64,000 bases of DNA from the NCBI GenBank assembly GCA_025936825.1, contig JAICSO010000016.1:1-64000 (forward strand). Reading direction: 5' to 3'. The notes under the pieces were generated by a model, which was not told the DNA's origin, did no database searches, and saw only the letters and a program-made list of their open reading frames with translations. The DNA is from Terriglobales bacterium (lineage in GTDB: Bacteria; Acidobacteriota; Terriglobia; Terriglobales; Acidobacteriaceae). The position numbers and the translations under genes are program-made. This document shows, in pieces, positions 7,505 to 17,345 of this stretch (position 1 is the stretch's first letter; every line of letters starts with the position of its first letter).

Positions 7505-9025
7505 TTGTCACCTTGGGGAACCACACTGAAAGTTCATCTCGTCAACCCAAGCGATAAATCCTTCGGTATTGGCGTCATCACGCCGAGGTGGCTCTACGTG
7601 CTCGCCGCTGCGACACCAGCCAGCTTTGGCAATCCTGTCATTGTTGATGAAACTCTAGACCAGTTGGATGTCGCATCCATTTCGGCCGGCGACGTGGTGG
7701 GCATTGGAATTCACACCGGCAACGCACTCCGCGGTTATGAAATCGGCAGGCTGGCCCGTCAGCGAGGGGCATTTGTGGTTTTTGGCGGGGTTCATGCAAC
7801 CCTATTTCCGGATGAGGCGCACGAACTCGGCGGCGCGCACGCGGTCGTAAAAGGGGATGGCGACACTGCCTGGACTGGCGTTCTGGAAGACTGCAAGAAC
7901 CATTCGCTCAAACGTGTGTACGCAGCAGGGCGGATCGAGGCTTCTGCCTTTCAGTCTGCCCGCTGGGACCTCTTGCCTCGCAACCGATACATGTGGGCTT
8001 CTGTACAAACAGTAAGAGGATGTCCCAAGCACTGCTCATTCTGCTCCGTGTGGCGGACCGACGGTCAACGTCCTCGCATCCGCAGCACTGAAATGGTTGT
8101 TCATGAGCTTCAGCATTTACGGCGCTTAGGATTTCGATTCGTGTTGCTTGCCGACGACAATTTTTACCCTGTCTCCCTCACCGATCTCAAGCTTGCCTCT
8201 CGGCAAGGCAACACGCAACGAGTTGAAGAGCTGAAGGCAATCCGGGCGGAACGCTTCCAACTTATGGAGCGGCTCGCGACTGATGTTTCATCAGATATGG
8301 TGTTCTTCACACAAATCACGATGGAAGCTGCCGAAGATCCTGCCTTTCTCGAAGCCATGAGCAGGGCGAAAATCAAAGGAGCGCTCGTCGGTGTCGAAGC
8401 GGTCACGCCTCAAGGACTAAAAGACATTTATAAGGACTTCAACGCCGCCGGAGATGAACTGGTAAACCGCTTACGCCAGTTTCCACAGCATGGAGTCAAA
8501 GTGCTGGGATCGTTCATCTTTGGTTTGCCGAGCGACCTGCCGGAAACCTTTGAGGCAACTCTTTCGGTGGCGCAGAAGGCCGATCTGGCCTTTGCTCAAT
8601 TTGTCATGCTCATGCCTTTTCCTGGAACGGTGGATTTTGAACGCTGGGAAAAGGCGATGCAGCACGATCCGACCCGGATTGCGGGATTCCCGCTTACCCG
8701 GCATTGGCTGATTCCGCGTGAGCTTCGGCCTAAAGTTTTTTCCCCTCACCCAGTGATGTCAGGAGAGGAAATACGGCAGCGGACGCAGCATGTTTGGGAC
8801 AAATTTTACAGTTTCGGATCGATATGGAGACGCGCCCACTGCGTGACCTCCCTGAAGTCCCGTTTGGCCTTTCTCCTGATTTCGAAACTCTACCGACAAA
8901 TGTACGCAAATACCGGCATCGCAATTGACAGCGCGCGTCTAAGCCGTTCTGTACGCTGGGCGCGCTGGATGGCGAAACCCTGTCGTATGCTGTTTTCGGC
9001 TCGTCCCCTGCCCGATCCCAGGTAG
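7505..9025 (+). CDS. B12-binding-domain/radical SAM protein
   Basis: A 506-residue protein of the B12-binding/radical SAM superfamily. Residues ~9-130 are a Rossmann-like cobalamin-binding-type domain (VVGIGIHTGNALRG, FVVFGGVHATLFPDEA) without a canonical DxHxxG. The SAM cluster motif is C173-PKH-C177-SF-C180 within VRGCPKHCSFCSVW, followed by a radical SAM barrel (LGFRFVLLADDNFYPV, IKGALVGVEAVTP, GSFIFGLPSD). The C-terminus is a conserved Arg/Pro tail. The frame opens with TTG at 7505; family members begin near residue 8 (LKVHLVNPSD). The reaction is not predictable; members include methyltransferases and oxidoreductases. It follows the tolC pseudogene by 26 nt but is intact. Confidence 0.88.
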   Translation: MSPWGTTLKVHLVNPSDKSFGIGVITPRWLYVLAAATPASFGNPVIVDETLDQLDVASISAGDVVGIGIHTGNALRGYEIGRLARQRGAFVVFGGVHATLFPDEAHELGGAHAVVKGDGDTAWTGVLEDCKNHSLKRVYAAGRIEASAFQSARWDLLPRNRYMWASVQTVRGCPKHCSFCSVWRTDGQRPRIRSTEMVVHELQHLRRLGFRFVLLADDNFYPVSLTDLKLASRQGNTQRVEELKAIRAERFQLMERLATDVSSDMVFFTQITMEAAEDPAFLEAMSRAKIKGALVGVEAVTPQGLKDIYKDFNAAGDELVNRLRQFPQHGVKVLGSFIFGLPSDLPETFEATLSVAQKADLAFAQFVMLMPFPGTVDFERWEKAMQHDPTRIAGFPLTRHWLIPRELRPKVFSPHPVMSGEEIRQRTQHVWDKFYSFGSIWRRAHCVTSLKSRLAFLLISKLYRQMYANTGIAIDSARLSRSVRWARWMAKPCRMLFSARPLPDPR

Positions 9026-9201
9026 GTAGTAAGGTATTTCCATCACCCGCACTGAGTCAGTCGCGGCCCATCAGCCTTCGCGAGTTCGATGGCAGCTTGC
9101 CTTCAAATGCTTGCCCGAAGGGCGGACGCGGCATTGCCATTGTGGAACGTGGACTTACTGCTTCGAAACAGGTCATCGGGCCACCTGCACGAGCCGCTTG
9201 G

Positions 9202-9975
9202 TCAGTTTCCGAATGCCATTCTGCCACCCAAGCTTCCCTGATACACGAGAGCAAGGACCACAATCGCCGCAAAGGTTAGATAAGAGATACTCGGTGCACC
9301 GTCGCGCTTTTGAATCCTCCAGCGCCAAATGGCCAATATGACGAAAAGCCCAACACTCGCGGTCCCCAGCCATTGGTGGACGGTAATCAACTTGGCCGGA
9401 AGATCAGAGCCCCCGTTAAGTTTCCACCACCATCCGGCCGCAGCAGTTAGTGGGGTGATCACGGCGGCATACAAGGCCATCCACCAAGCCGCGTGGTGAA
9501 AAGAGTGGCGTCGGAAGATGCGCCCAAGGACGTCGCTCAAGAAAGCGAGTGGCAGCAAAGCTGCGGTAAAATTCACCAGAATTGGATGAAATTCCTGTGG
9601 CGTCCTCGGAGGCGACCACTTGAGCATCGCACCATTGCCTTGCGCCGCGTTCTCCACTCCTTGAACAATGAGCGTGCCCTTCATGTTTGGATGGGGACGG
9701 CAATGGTATGCCACGGCTCGCGTGTCTGTGAATCTCATCTGCCAAGAATGACCAGGATCAATGAGTCCTGAATCGAAACTCCCGTTCTCGGCCGTAACTG
9801 TATGGGAGAAGATGTCGTCGTTTTTCCATTCGACTGTGTCCCCAGGTTTTACAGTGGTTTGGGGAGGATTGAACTGGAGCCGCTCTATAACGATGACGTG
9901 GTTTGTGCCACCGGGGCGGGCGTCCTGTGCCCAGCACATAGCCGAAAGAAGTGCCACCGCCGCGGCTCGCAACAT
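9202..9975 (-). CDS. Cupredoxin-DUF2231 membrane fusion protein
   Basis: About 257 residues from the Met of MLRAAAVALLSAMCWAQ (signal peptide); the open frame extends to 10131 but the upstream part is not signal-like. Residues ~20-115 are a plastocyanin-type cupredoxin: VKPGDTVEWKNDDIFSHTV gives one His ligand, and YHCRPHPNM the Cys-x2-His-x2-Met type-1 copper set. Residues ~130-255 have four hydrophobic segments of DUF2231 type (HPILVNFTAALLPLAFLSDV, AWWMALYAAVITPLTAAAG, HQWLGTASVGLFVILAIW, SYLTFAAIVVLALVYQGSLG). It is probably an inner-membrane copper or electron-transfer protein with an external copper domain. Partner unknown. Confidence 0.85.
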   Translation of the reverse strand: MLRAAAVALLSAMCWAQDARPGGTNHVIVIERLQFNPPQTTVKPGDTVEWKNDDIFSHTVTAENGSFDSGLIDPGHSWQMRFTDTRAVAYHCRPHPNMKGTLIVQGVENAAQGNGAMLKWSPPRTPQEFHPILVNFTAALLPLAFLSDVLGRIFRRHSFHHAAWWMALYAAVITPLTAAAGWWWKLNGGSDLPAKLITVHQWLGTASVGLFVILAIWRWRIQKRDGAPSISYLTFAAIVVLALVYQGSLGGRMAFGN

Positions 9976-10093
9976 TATTCTTCGAACCTTGCAGCGGTAG
10001 CGGTGTCCTGAGTGGAACGCCAGATCGTGGCATGCGATCATATGCCCCTCTTGCGGCTTATTTCGCATTAGCGCCAATGCAGAGCAATCGTCT

Positions 10094-10631
10094 TCACTTG
10101 CTGCCCAGCGTTTGCTCAAGTTGCTGTGCATGCTCCAAATGTCCCTGCAGAAGCGGAGCAGCGCCTTCGAGCGCAGATTTCAGCTCAGCATTCTTTGCAT
10201 TCGGGATGAGAGTGGTCTTAGCGGCTTCAATCACGGCCTGATGGAAGGCGACTTCATGCGATGCGTATTCCTTGTCAAAAGCCTCGCCATGCAAGCTCGT
10301 GAGTTTCTTTGTCTCCTCAGCTGCCTGCTGCTTAAGTTGCTTTGACGTAGGGCTGTCTTCGGGCGTGACCCCTAGCTTCTTCGCGAGATCATTTACCGAC
10401 TTTTCCAGGTTGGTGTGATCTGAAATCATCTGGTTGGCGAATTTTTTTTACTTGTGGGTTGCTGGTTCGCTTTAACGCGAGCTTTGCCTGATTGATGTCG
10501 ATCTGATTTGCGGTTTGGACGATGCCCGCGATTTGCGGGTCGGTCGGCGCCTGCGCGTGAGCTGTGACTGATCCGGTCGCGATCAGAACGGCGGATGTAA
10601 ACACAGCAAAATAATACTTTCTTATTCTCAT
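10094..10631 (-). pseudogene. DUF4142 periplasmic protein, frameshifted in an A/T homopolymer
   Basis: The N-terminal part (MRIRKYYFAVFTSAVLIATG, signal peptide, then TDPQIAGIVQTANQIDINQA) reads to NPQVKK in one frame. The rest (MISDHTNLEKSVNDLAKKLG to QLEQTLGSK) continues in another. The switch lies at a run of eight T (8 A on the coding strand) near 10441-10449. Removing one base restores NPQVKKFANQMISDHTNLEK, the normal DUF4142 sequence (ferritin-like helical bundle, metal or stress related by family description). It is either a sequencing or assembly indel or a true recent frameshift; everything else is intact. Confidence 0.85.
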
Positions 10632-10857
10632 TGTTCTCTCCTTGCTTACTCCACTCGGAAACAAGTTTCCTATGCTCCCATAAGATATGGAGTCGCGGAC
10701 TCGCTAAGGGTTACGGAATCCTCCGAACTTTGTGCTGGACTCAGGTGTGCCACCCGTTTCCAGACCCCCGATTGGGCGGGAATTGATGGGGCCACTGCCC
10801 AAGATTGCCTCTTGGGCGGTGGTCTGTTCTGCTGCTACTGAGTGCAGTGGCCGATTA

Positions 10858-11370
10858 TCAACCCGTACGCTCGTGCGGAGCGCTCCCAATCACTTGAAAA
10901 GCGCAAGGGTGTGCAATAGTCCACCTGGCCCATCGCTCGTTCAGCTTGAACAGCTCTATCGAGTCATGTTTTGAATTTGTTCGCAGACGGGCTGCGTCTT
11001 GCGACAAGGCATACATCGTGAAGCCCGCTCGTGCTTTCGCCGCGATTTGTGACGGCCGGTAGTCGCTGCTCAAAAGCTCAATATCGACCTTGGCTTGCTC
11101 CCGATTTGCAGTCTCGTACTCCAACCGTAGATCGGGCAGCGGTATCTTCCCGCTGACGACTGTCAGGCCATGATCTTGGGCGATCTGCTGCTTCTCTCGG
11201 CTCTGTTCCTCCGCGGGAAGGGAGTGGATTTTAGCCAGCCGCTGGTTGATAGACTTCTTTAGTTCAAAGTCGAGTGCAACGCGCCTGACTTCCCCTCCAG
11301 CCCGCCGGATACGCTCGGCTTCTGGCAGCAGGCCTACACCAATCTTGTGAAGTTCATCATCCAGCTTCAC
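10858..11370 (-). CDS. Replication-relaxation-type protein, probably truncated
   Basis: A 170-residue frame. Residues ~20-125 (IRRAGGEVRRVALDFELKKS, then QIAQDHGLTVVSGKIPLPDL, RLEYETANREQAKVDIELLS, SQIAAKARAGFTMYAL) have the strand/helix order of the C-terminal part of proteins I know as replication-relaxation-like or relaxase-linked nuclease-like domains on integrative elements. The last ~40 residues do not look like the family. The N-terminal end overlaps, on the opposite strand, the beginning of the coupling-protein fragment (11347 onward). Both genes are likely cut at one recombination junction. Function uncertain. Confidence 0.5.
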   Translation of the reverse strand: MKLDDELHKIGVGLLPEAERIRRAGGEVRRVALDFELKKSINQRLAKIHSLPAEEQSREKQQIAQDHGLTVVSGKIPLPDLRLEYETANREQAKVDIELLSSDYRPSQIAAKARAGFTMYALSQDAARLRTNSKHDSIELFKLNERWARWTIAHPCAFQVIGSAPHERTG

Positions 11371-12600
11371 AAGGTCGCGTACGACTATGTGACCCTGTTC
11401 GACATCTACGAATGCGCCATCAACCCCGAACTCCTCGAATCAAAAATTGCCGACGCCGAGCAACGACTGAAGGGTCGCAATTACTTCGTTCTGCCGGACG
11501 AAGACTTTCGCGCCCACCTGGAGCTAGACAAGTTCGGGTTCACCGTTCATGAACAAGGCAAAACCCATCGAGCGCCGCAATCTCCAGCCCTCGAATACGC
11601 GCTGAATCAGGCCGGACTTAGGTACACACAACATTTCGAGCCTCCCCTCGGGCCACTCGACCCACTCAAAGCCGAAATCCTCGATGGCGTAAAGCGGTGG
11701 TTCTATAACGATTGGAAACGAATCGAGCCCAAGCTGCGCACTTCGATCGTTGAGGGCATCTCCGTTTTTCTCTCGCTCTTCGATGACGACCCGATTGTGA
11801 AACGTACATTCTGCCCACCGAAAGAGTGCTACGCCGCGAGGCTCAATGCTGACTACAAGTTCGGACGTCCGTTGCCGCCCTTCTCTGATTTGATCGAAGC
11901 CGGCAACGTATGCGCCTTGAACTTCCCTGTGTCGCTCAACCCAGGACTCGCAAAAGCCATCGGCGTGATGATGAAACTCGATTTTCAGCGGGCTATGCTC
12001 AATCGTATTCCGAAGATCGAGCGCAACCCCCAAAAACCCTTCCGGCAGGCATTCTTCATCTGTGACGAGTACCAGCACTTTGCGACTGTCGGTGAAAGCG
12101 ACCCAAACGGCGATGAGAAGTTCTTTGCTCTGTCGCGCCAGTCAAAGTGCATCCCAATCGTTGCTACCCAGAGCATCAGCTCCTTGCGCTCTAGCCTGCC
12201 GGGTGAGACCTGGCGCACGTTGCTCCAGACGTTCCGCAACAAGATCTTCCTGTCACTCTCTGACGAATTCTCGGCCAAGGTCGCCAGCGAACTGTGCGGA
12301 AAGGAAGACCAGTGGAAGGTGAACTACAACATCTCGGAGAGCGGCCACGATGCTCGTGTGAGCCTCTGGACCGGCAAGGCCATGGCTCACCGGGCCAATG
12401 TGACCACCTCGAAGAGCTACAACACGCAAAGCGACTTCCGCTTCGACTTTAAGACCTTCACCGAACTCAAGAACGCGCAGTCCGTCACGCTTGCCTATGA
12501 CGGTCTCAATCCCCAGCCACCGATGTTTATGTACCTCAAGCCCTACTACAACGACGTGAACAAGTCCTATTTCCGGCAGCTCGCGGACGGAGAACTGTGA
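11347..12600 (+). CDS. TraD/VirD4-type coupling protein, N-terminally truncated
   Basis: 417 residues with the C-terminal half of a type IV secretion coupling ATPase: Walker B-like FFICDEYQHFAT (236-247), the SRQSKCIPIVATQSISSLRS segment and the GETWRTLLQTFRNKIFLSLS segment of the TraM-recognition/TraG-D family. The Walker A domain and the N-terminal membrane anchor are missing; intact members are usually 550-900 residues. Upstream, the same frame stays family-like for ~20 residues (FWQQAYTNLVKF) before meaningless sequence and a TAG at 11260. So the 5' part was lost. It overlaps the CpaF gene start by a TGATG junction and probably heads the residual operon. Confidence 0.75.
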   Translation: MKFIIQLHKVAYDYVTLFDIYECAINPELLESKIADAEQRLKGRNYFVLPDEDFRAHLELDKFGFTVHEQGKTHRAPQSPALEYALNQAGLRYTQHFEPPLGPLDPLKAEILDGVKRWFYNDWKRIEPKLRTSIVEGISVFLSLFDDDPIVKRTFCPPKECYAARLNADYKFGRPLPPFSDLIEAGNVCALNFPVSLNPGLAKAIGVMMKLDFQRAMLNRIPKIERNPQKPFRQAFFICDEYQHFATVGESDPNGDEKFFALSRQSKCIPIVATQSISSLRSSLPGETWRTLLQTFRNKIFLSLSDEFSAKVASELCGKEDQWKVNYNISESGHDARVSLWTGKAMAHRANVTTSKSYNTQSDFRFDFKTFTELKNAQSVTLAYDGLNPQPPMFMYLKPYYNDVNKSYFRQLADGEL

Positions 12601-13565
12601 TGACCGGTTTTGAACTGATCCTGCCGTTCCTTCGACCGATTGAGCACCTGATCCTCGATCCTGAAATCAGCGAAATCATGATCAACGGCCCCGAGCATGT
12701 CTTCGTCGAGCGTGCAGGCTTGATTGAAGCCGTCCCTAAGGTAAATCTCACTCCAAAGTCGCTTGAGGTGGCCGCCCGTAATATCGCGCGACGATTAGGC
12801 GACGATATCTCGGAAGAAAAGCCTATTCTCGACTCCCGTCTGCCCGACGGCAGCCGTGTTGCCGCAGTCATTCCGCCTTGCAGCTTGCAGGGTGTGACCC
12901 TGACCATCCGCAAATTCAATGCCAAGCACTTTCAGATTGAAGACCTCATTCGGATTGGAACGATGACGCAAGATCTCGCAGAGTTCTTAAGAAAAGCCGT
13001 TGTCGGGCGTCAGAACGTCCTGATCTCGGGAGGCACGGGTACCGGTAAGACAACCTTACTAACCATTCTTGCCAACTTCATTCCTCAACACGAACGCATC
13101 CTCGTCATTGAAGACACAGCCGAAATCCAGATCACCACTCCGAATCTGGTTCACTTTGAGGCTCGCCGTGAACAAAACGGACTTCGCGCCGTGACCATTC
13201 GTGACCTGCTCAAGGCGAGTCTCCGCCATCGACCCGACCGAATCCTGCTCGGTGAAATTCGCGGAGCGGAAGCATTTGATCTCTTGCAGCTACTTAACAC
13301 CGGTCATGCCGGTACGATCTCGACCGTCCATGCCAACTCTGCGCAGCAGGCGCTTAGCAGATTCACAAGCTGCGTCCTGCAAAGCAACATCGAGCTGCCG
13401 TATCGGGCAATCAAGAGCAACATCGCCGATTCTCTGAATCTGCTCGTTCATATCGACCGCCGGCCGGGACGCCGCTGTGTCTCAGGAGTACTGAAGATCG
13501 TCGGATACGACCTGGAAAATGACCGTTATGCGTTCGAGCAAATTGCCGGTGAGGAGGAATCATGA
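12597..13565 (+). CDS. CpaF/VirB11-type secretion ATPase
   Basis: 322 residues, hexameric AAA-like traffic ATPase of the GspE/CpaF/VirB11 superfamily. It has Walker A SGGTGTGKTT (144-153), an Asp box VIEDTAEIQI, Walker B-like DRILLGEIRG (214-223) and a His box TGHAGTISTVHANS (235-248), in the right order. The N-terminal domain (DPEISEIMINGPEHVFVERA) matches CpaF-type proteins. Start is GTG 12597 or ATG 12600; both overlap the coupling-protein stop. It would power a conjugation or Tad pilus machine, but no channel genes remain here, so its role today is doubtful. The next gene overlaps by ATGA. Confidence 0.9.
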   Translation: MMTGFELILPFLRPIEHLILDPEISEIMINGPEHVFVERAGLIEAVPKVNLTPKSLEVAARNIARRLGDDISEEKPILDSRLPDGSRVAAVIPPCSLQGVTLTIRKFNAKHFQIEDLIRIGTMTQDLAEFLRKAVVGRQNVLISGGTGTGKTTLLTILANFIPQHERILVIEDTAEIQITTPNLVHFEARREQNGLRAVTIRDLLKASLRHRPDRILLGEIRGAEAFDLLQLLNTGHAGTISTVHANSAQQALSRFTSCVLQSNIELPYRAIKSNIADSLNLLVHIDRRPGRRCVSGVLKIVGYDLENDRYAFEQIAGEEES

Positions 13566-14239
13566 GGGGGGCCTTCCTCTATGCGGTACGGACAATCGGG
13601 CGCTGGGCAGCTATCTCGACCGCGATCTCTGCGCTTCTTTTTCTGATGGCCGGCACAACACAGCTGACTTCACTGCGCGCGTATCTCGCCTCCTTCTCTC
13701 TCGTGATGCTGGTCACAATGCTCGCTGTTGATCCCCAACTCGCGCGTGAGCGTTCGCAACCCGGCCCGGATTCAAGTACATCGCATCTGCGCGCCGTCTC
13801 TGGATTCTTTTTTCTCTTGACCCTGATATCAGCATCATTCCTCGTGGGTCGTACTCATACTCTCGTCGTACCAACGGCGTTCCGCTGGATAGCGCTTGCG
13901 ATCTTCACATGCGGCAGTTCCTTGCAAACCTGGGCGATGATTGCGAACCCATTCTTCTCGCCTGTGGTTCGCATCCAGGCTGACCGCGGCCACAAGCTCA
14001 TTGACTCGGGCCCCTACCGACTCATGAGGCATCCCGGATATTTCGCCATGTGCATTTCTGTGCCGGCTGCTGCCGTTGCAATCGGCTCATGGCTCGCCCT
14101 GGTTCCTGCAGCCGCGTTCATCGTCGTGATTTACGAGAGAGCCAAGTTTGAAGAGCGGTTTCTCAACAGCAATTTACCGGGTTACGCACAATACGCGAAA
14201 ACAGTCCCATCAGGGCTGTTTTGTTTCAGGAGGACGTAG
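13562..14239 (+). CDS. ICMT/PEMT-like membrane methyltransferase
   Basis: 225 residues with about five hydrophobic segments and the C-terminal signature DRGHKLIDSGPYRLMRHPGY...YERAKFEERF of isoprenylcysteine-carboxyl-methyltransferase/phospholipid-methyltransferase proteins. The HPGY and FEERF motifs mark SAM binding and the active site of that family. The ATGA overlap with the CpaF gene indicates translational coupling, which is odd for a lipid- or thiol-directed methyltransferase and suggests it travelled with the element. The substrate cannot be read from the sequence. Confidence 0.8.
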   Translation: MRGAFLYAVRTIGRWAAISTAISALLFLMAGTTQLTSLRAYLASFSLVMLVTMLAVDPQLARERSQPGPDSSTSHLRAVSGFFFLLTLISASFLVGRTHTLVVPTAFRWIALAIFTCGSSLQTWAMIANPFFSPVVRIQADRGHKLIDSGPYRLMRHPGYFAMCISVPAAAVAIGSWLALVPAAAFIVVIYERAKFEERFLNSNLPGYAQYAKTVPSGLFCFRRT

Positions 14240-14626
14240 ATGTCAGCGAGTCCCAAGAAGCCAGCCCAAAACACACAGGATTATGAGCGTAGCTTTGGAG
14301 AGTCCGCGCCTCTGACCTCGAACACCGAGGCAACTCTCCCTGTACGGAATTCTCTCCGGAGAGCTGACTCGCAAGAACCTTACGTCGATGCCCAGAGGGT
14401 GGCGGAACATCTGAGCCTTACCCGGCGTGAAGTCCTGAAATTGACGCGTGCGGGAAAGCTGCCTGCCCATGCCATCGACCCGAGCGCCACAAGAAAGATC
14501 TATCGATACAAGCTGAGCGAAATTGATGACATGCTTTCGCGAATGCTCACAGTTGAAGAAGCACTTGGTTTCACTATCCCCTCGCGTAATAATGAACACC
14601 GGCAACCCCAAGACCGGAGAGGATGA
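14240..14626 (+). CDS. Excisionase-like helix-turn-helix protein
   Basis: 128 residues with a disordered N-terminus and a MerR/HTH_17-type domain at ~48-108: YVDAQRVAEHLSLTRREVLK, then LTRAGKLPAHAI and RKIYRYKLSEIDDML, the pattern of Xis and excisionase-family DNA-binding domains. It starts right after the stop of the methyltransferase gene and is followed by the integrase gene with a 4-nt gap. It is presumably the recombination-directionality factor or a regulator of the element. Confidence 0.8.
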   Translation: MSASPKKPAQNTQDYERSFGESAPLTSNTEATLPVRNSLRRADSQEPYVDAQRVAEHLSLTRREVLKLTRAGKLPAHAIDPSATRKIYRYKLSEIDDMLSRMLTVEEALGFTIPSRNNEHRQPQDRRG

Positions 14627-14630
14627 ATCG

Positions 14631-15851
14631 ATGGTCAAAGGGAGTGGTAAAGGATGGTTGCGACGTAAGAGAGCCGCAACATTGTTTTGCTGGCGGGATG
14701 CGGACGGGACGGAGAAGACCCGTGTTATCGGCTCCTCGGAGATGGACAACAAAACCGCATGGGCCAAAATCGGTGAACTCGGACTGGACAAACAGCTTGC
14801 GAACACCGATTCCTGCAGCATCACCTTTGGGGAGCTTGCCGAGAAATATCTCGCCAAGTATCCCTTCAACAAAAAATCAACCAAAGACCTGTACGAGCAA
14901 GTGATCCGGAACGTGCTCATGCCGAAGTGGACAGATGCAGTCGCGACCAACATCAAAGCCTCAGAGTTGAAATCTTGGCTTCTGCGTCTTGATGTCAGCG
15001 ACTGTACCCGTGGCAAATATCGCTCCAGGATGTCCCACGTCTATGAGTGGGCAAAATCCGAAGAGCTAATTCCTGAGTTCGTTCAGGGGATGAACGGCAT
15101 CGTTTCCTCGAACCCGTGCACACGGCTAAGAGGACCGGAGTTCTCGCAGGAGAGCGACTATGAGGCTCTAACGCTCGCAGTCGAGGACACGTTCAAGCTG
15201 CTATCGGAGATCAAGGGCAAAAATGGGGAATACGAAATCGCGTTGCTGGTTGCGACCTGCGGTTTCCGAATCTCGGAAGCCCTAGGCCTGCAATGGCGAG
15301 ACATCGTTTGGGACAGAGGTTACGCTCGAATCCGCCAGACCTATGTCCACAGCACGGTGCAGGAGGGAGCGAAAACTCGGCTCAGTCGAAGCCGGGTGGA
15401 AGTGCCTCATCTCGCACTAAGCGTTCTTGCCGCCTGGAAACGCGAGACCATGTACGGCGCCGAAGATGATTACGTCTTTCCTTCGATCAAACTGGCTGGA
15501 AAAAAGCCTCGCACCGGAACGATGCTGGTGCAGGATTACGTTCGGCCTGCTGCGATAAGGGCGGGCATTTTGATCGAAAAGAAGGGTGAACTGTTCAGCA
15601 AGGAAGGAGACCGGTTGAGCCGCTTCGGCTTTCACAATTTGGGGCGACACAGCCTCGCGAGTTTCCTGATGGATGAACAGGCAAACCCGGCAGTCGTTCA
15701 GGCGATCATGCGCCATTCGCAAATGGACATGACGCTTTACTACGCGCACTCGTCGAAGAAACAGAAACGGGCTGCGCTCGACAATTACGCTCAACACATC
15801 GTGCCAGCGCAAACATTGCGGGTACCATTGCGGGTACAAGCGTTAGCGTAG
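14631..15851 (+). CDS. Tyrosine recombinase (integrase)
   Basis: 406 residues from the ATG at 14631, chosen because GGAGAGG lies 8 nt upstream; the frame is open from 14523. It has an N-terminal SAM-like/core-binding region (~60-150, ITFGELAEKYLAKYPFNKKS) and a catalytic domain with Arg in CGFRISEALGLQW (~213), HNLGRHS (His ~335, Arg ~339), His in MRHSQMDMTLYY (~362) and nucleophile Tyr at ~370-371. All key residues are present. It ends 58 nt before tRNA-Gly, the likely historical target. The duplicated phrase TLRVPLRVQALA at the end is odd but in frame. Confidence 0.93.
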   Translation: MVKGSGKGWLRRKRAATLFCWRDADGTEKTRVIGSSEMDNKTAWAKIGELGLDKQLANTDSCSITFGELAEKYLAKYPFNKKSTKDLYEQVIRNVLMPKWTDAVATNIKASELKSWLLRLDVSDCTRGKYRSRMSHVYEWAKSEELIPEFVQGMNGIVSSNPCTRLRGPEFSQESDYEALTLAVEDTFKLLSEIKGKNGEYEIALLVATCGFRISEALGLQWRDIVWDRGYARIRQTYVHSTVQEGAKTRLSRSRVEVPHLALSVLAAWKRETMYGAEDDYVFPSIKLAGKKPRTGTMLVQDYVRPAAIRAGILIEKKGELFSKEGDRLSRFGFHNLGRHSLASFLMDEQANPAVVQAIMRHSQMDMTLYYAHSSKKQKRAALDNYAQHIVPAQTLRVPLRVQALA

Positions 15852-15908
15852 GTGACCGTGGACAAAGTTCGGAACTCTGGTGTTATCATGAGCTTACTGC
15901 CGATTTGA

Positions 15909-15983
15909 GCGGGAGTAGTTCAGCGGTAGAACGCCAGCTTCCCAAGCTGGATGTCGCCGGTTCGATCCCGGTCTCCCGCTCCA
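15909..15983 (+). tRNA. tRNA-Gly (anticodon CCC)
   Basis: Cloverleaf read by eye: acceptor stem GCGGGAG pairs with CTCCCGC. The D-arm contains AGTTCAGCGGTAGAAC, the anticodon stem CCAGC/GCTGG encloses loop TTCCCAA (anticodon CCC), the T-arm is CCGGTTCGATCCCGG, and T plus an encoded CCA follow. It lies directly downstream of the integrase gene. I found no second copy of its 3' end in the window to define an att pair. Confidence 0.96.
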
Positions 15984-16057
15984 TTTTCCTCAGCCGTGCG
16001 GCTATTTATAAGTGGTCCATGTGAGCGCCTGCTCGACAGGACTTTCGGGTGCTTGCC

Positions 16058-17329
<1,272 letters not shown>

Positions 17330-17345
17330 TCAGGTTTTTTGCCCG

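Noticed and set aside
15909-15983. tRNA-Gly as definite integration site
   Set aside because: The element lies on the 5' side and no att repeat was found, so it is only a likely site; recorded as a finding, not a feature.
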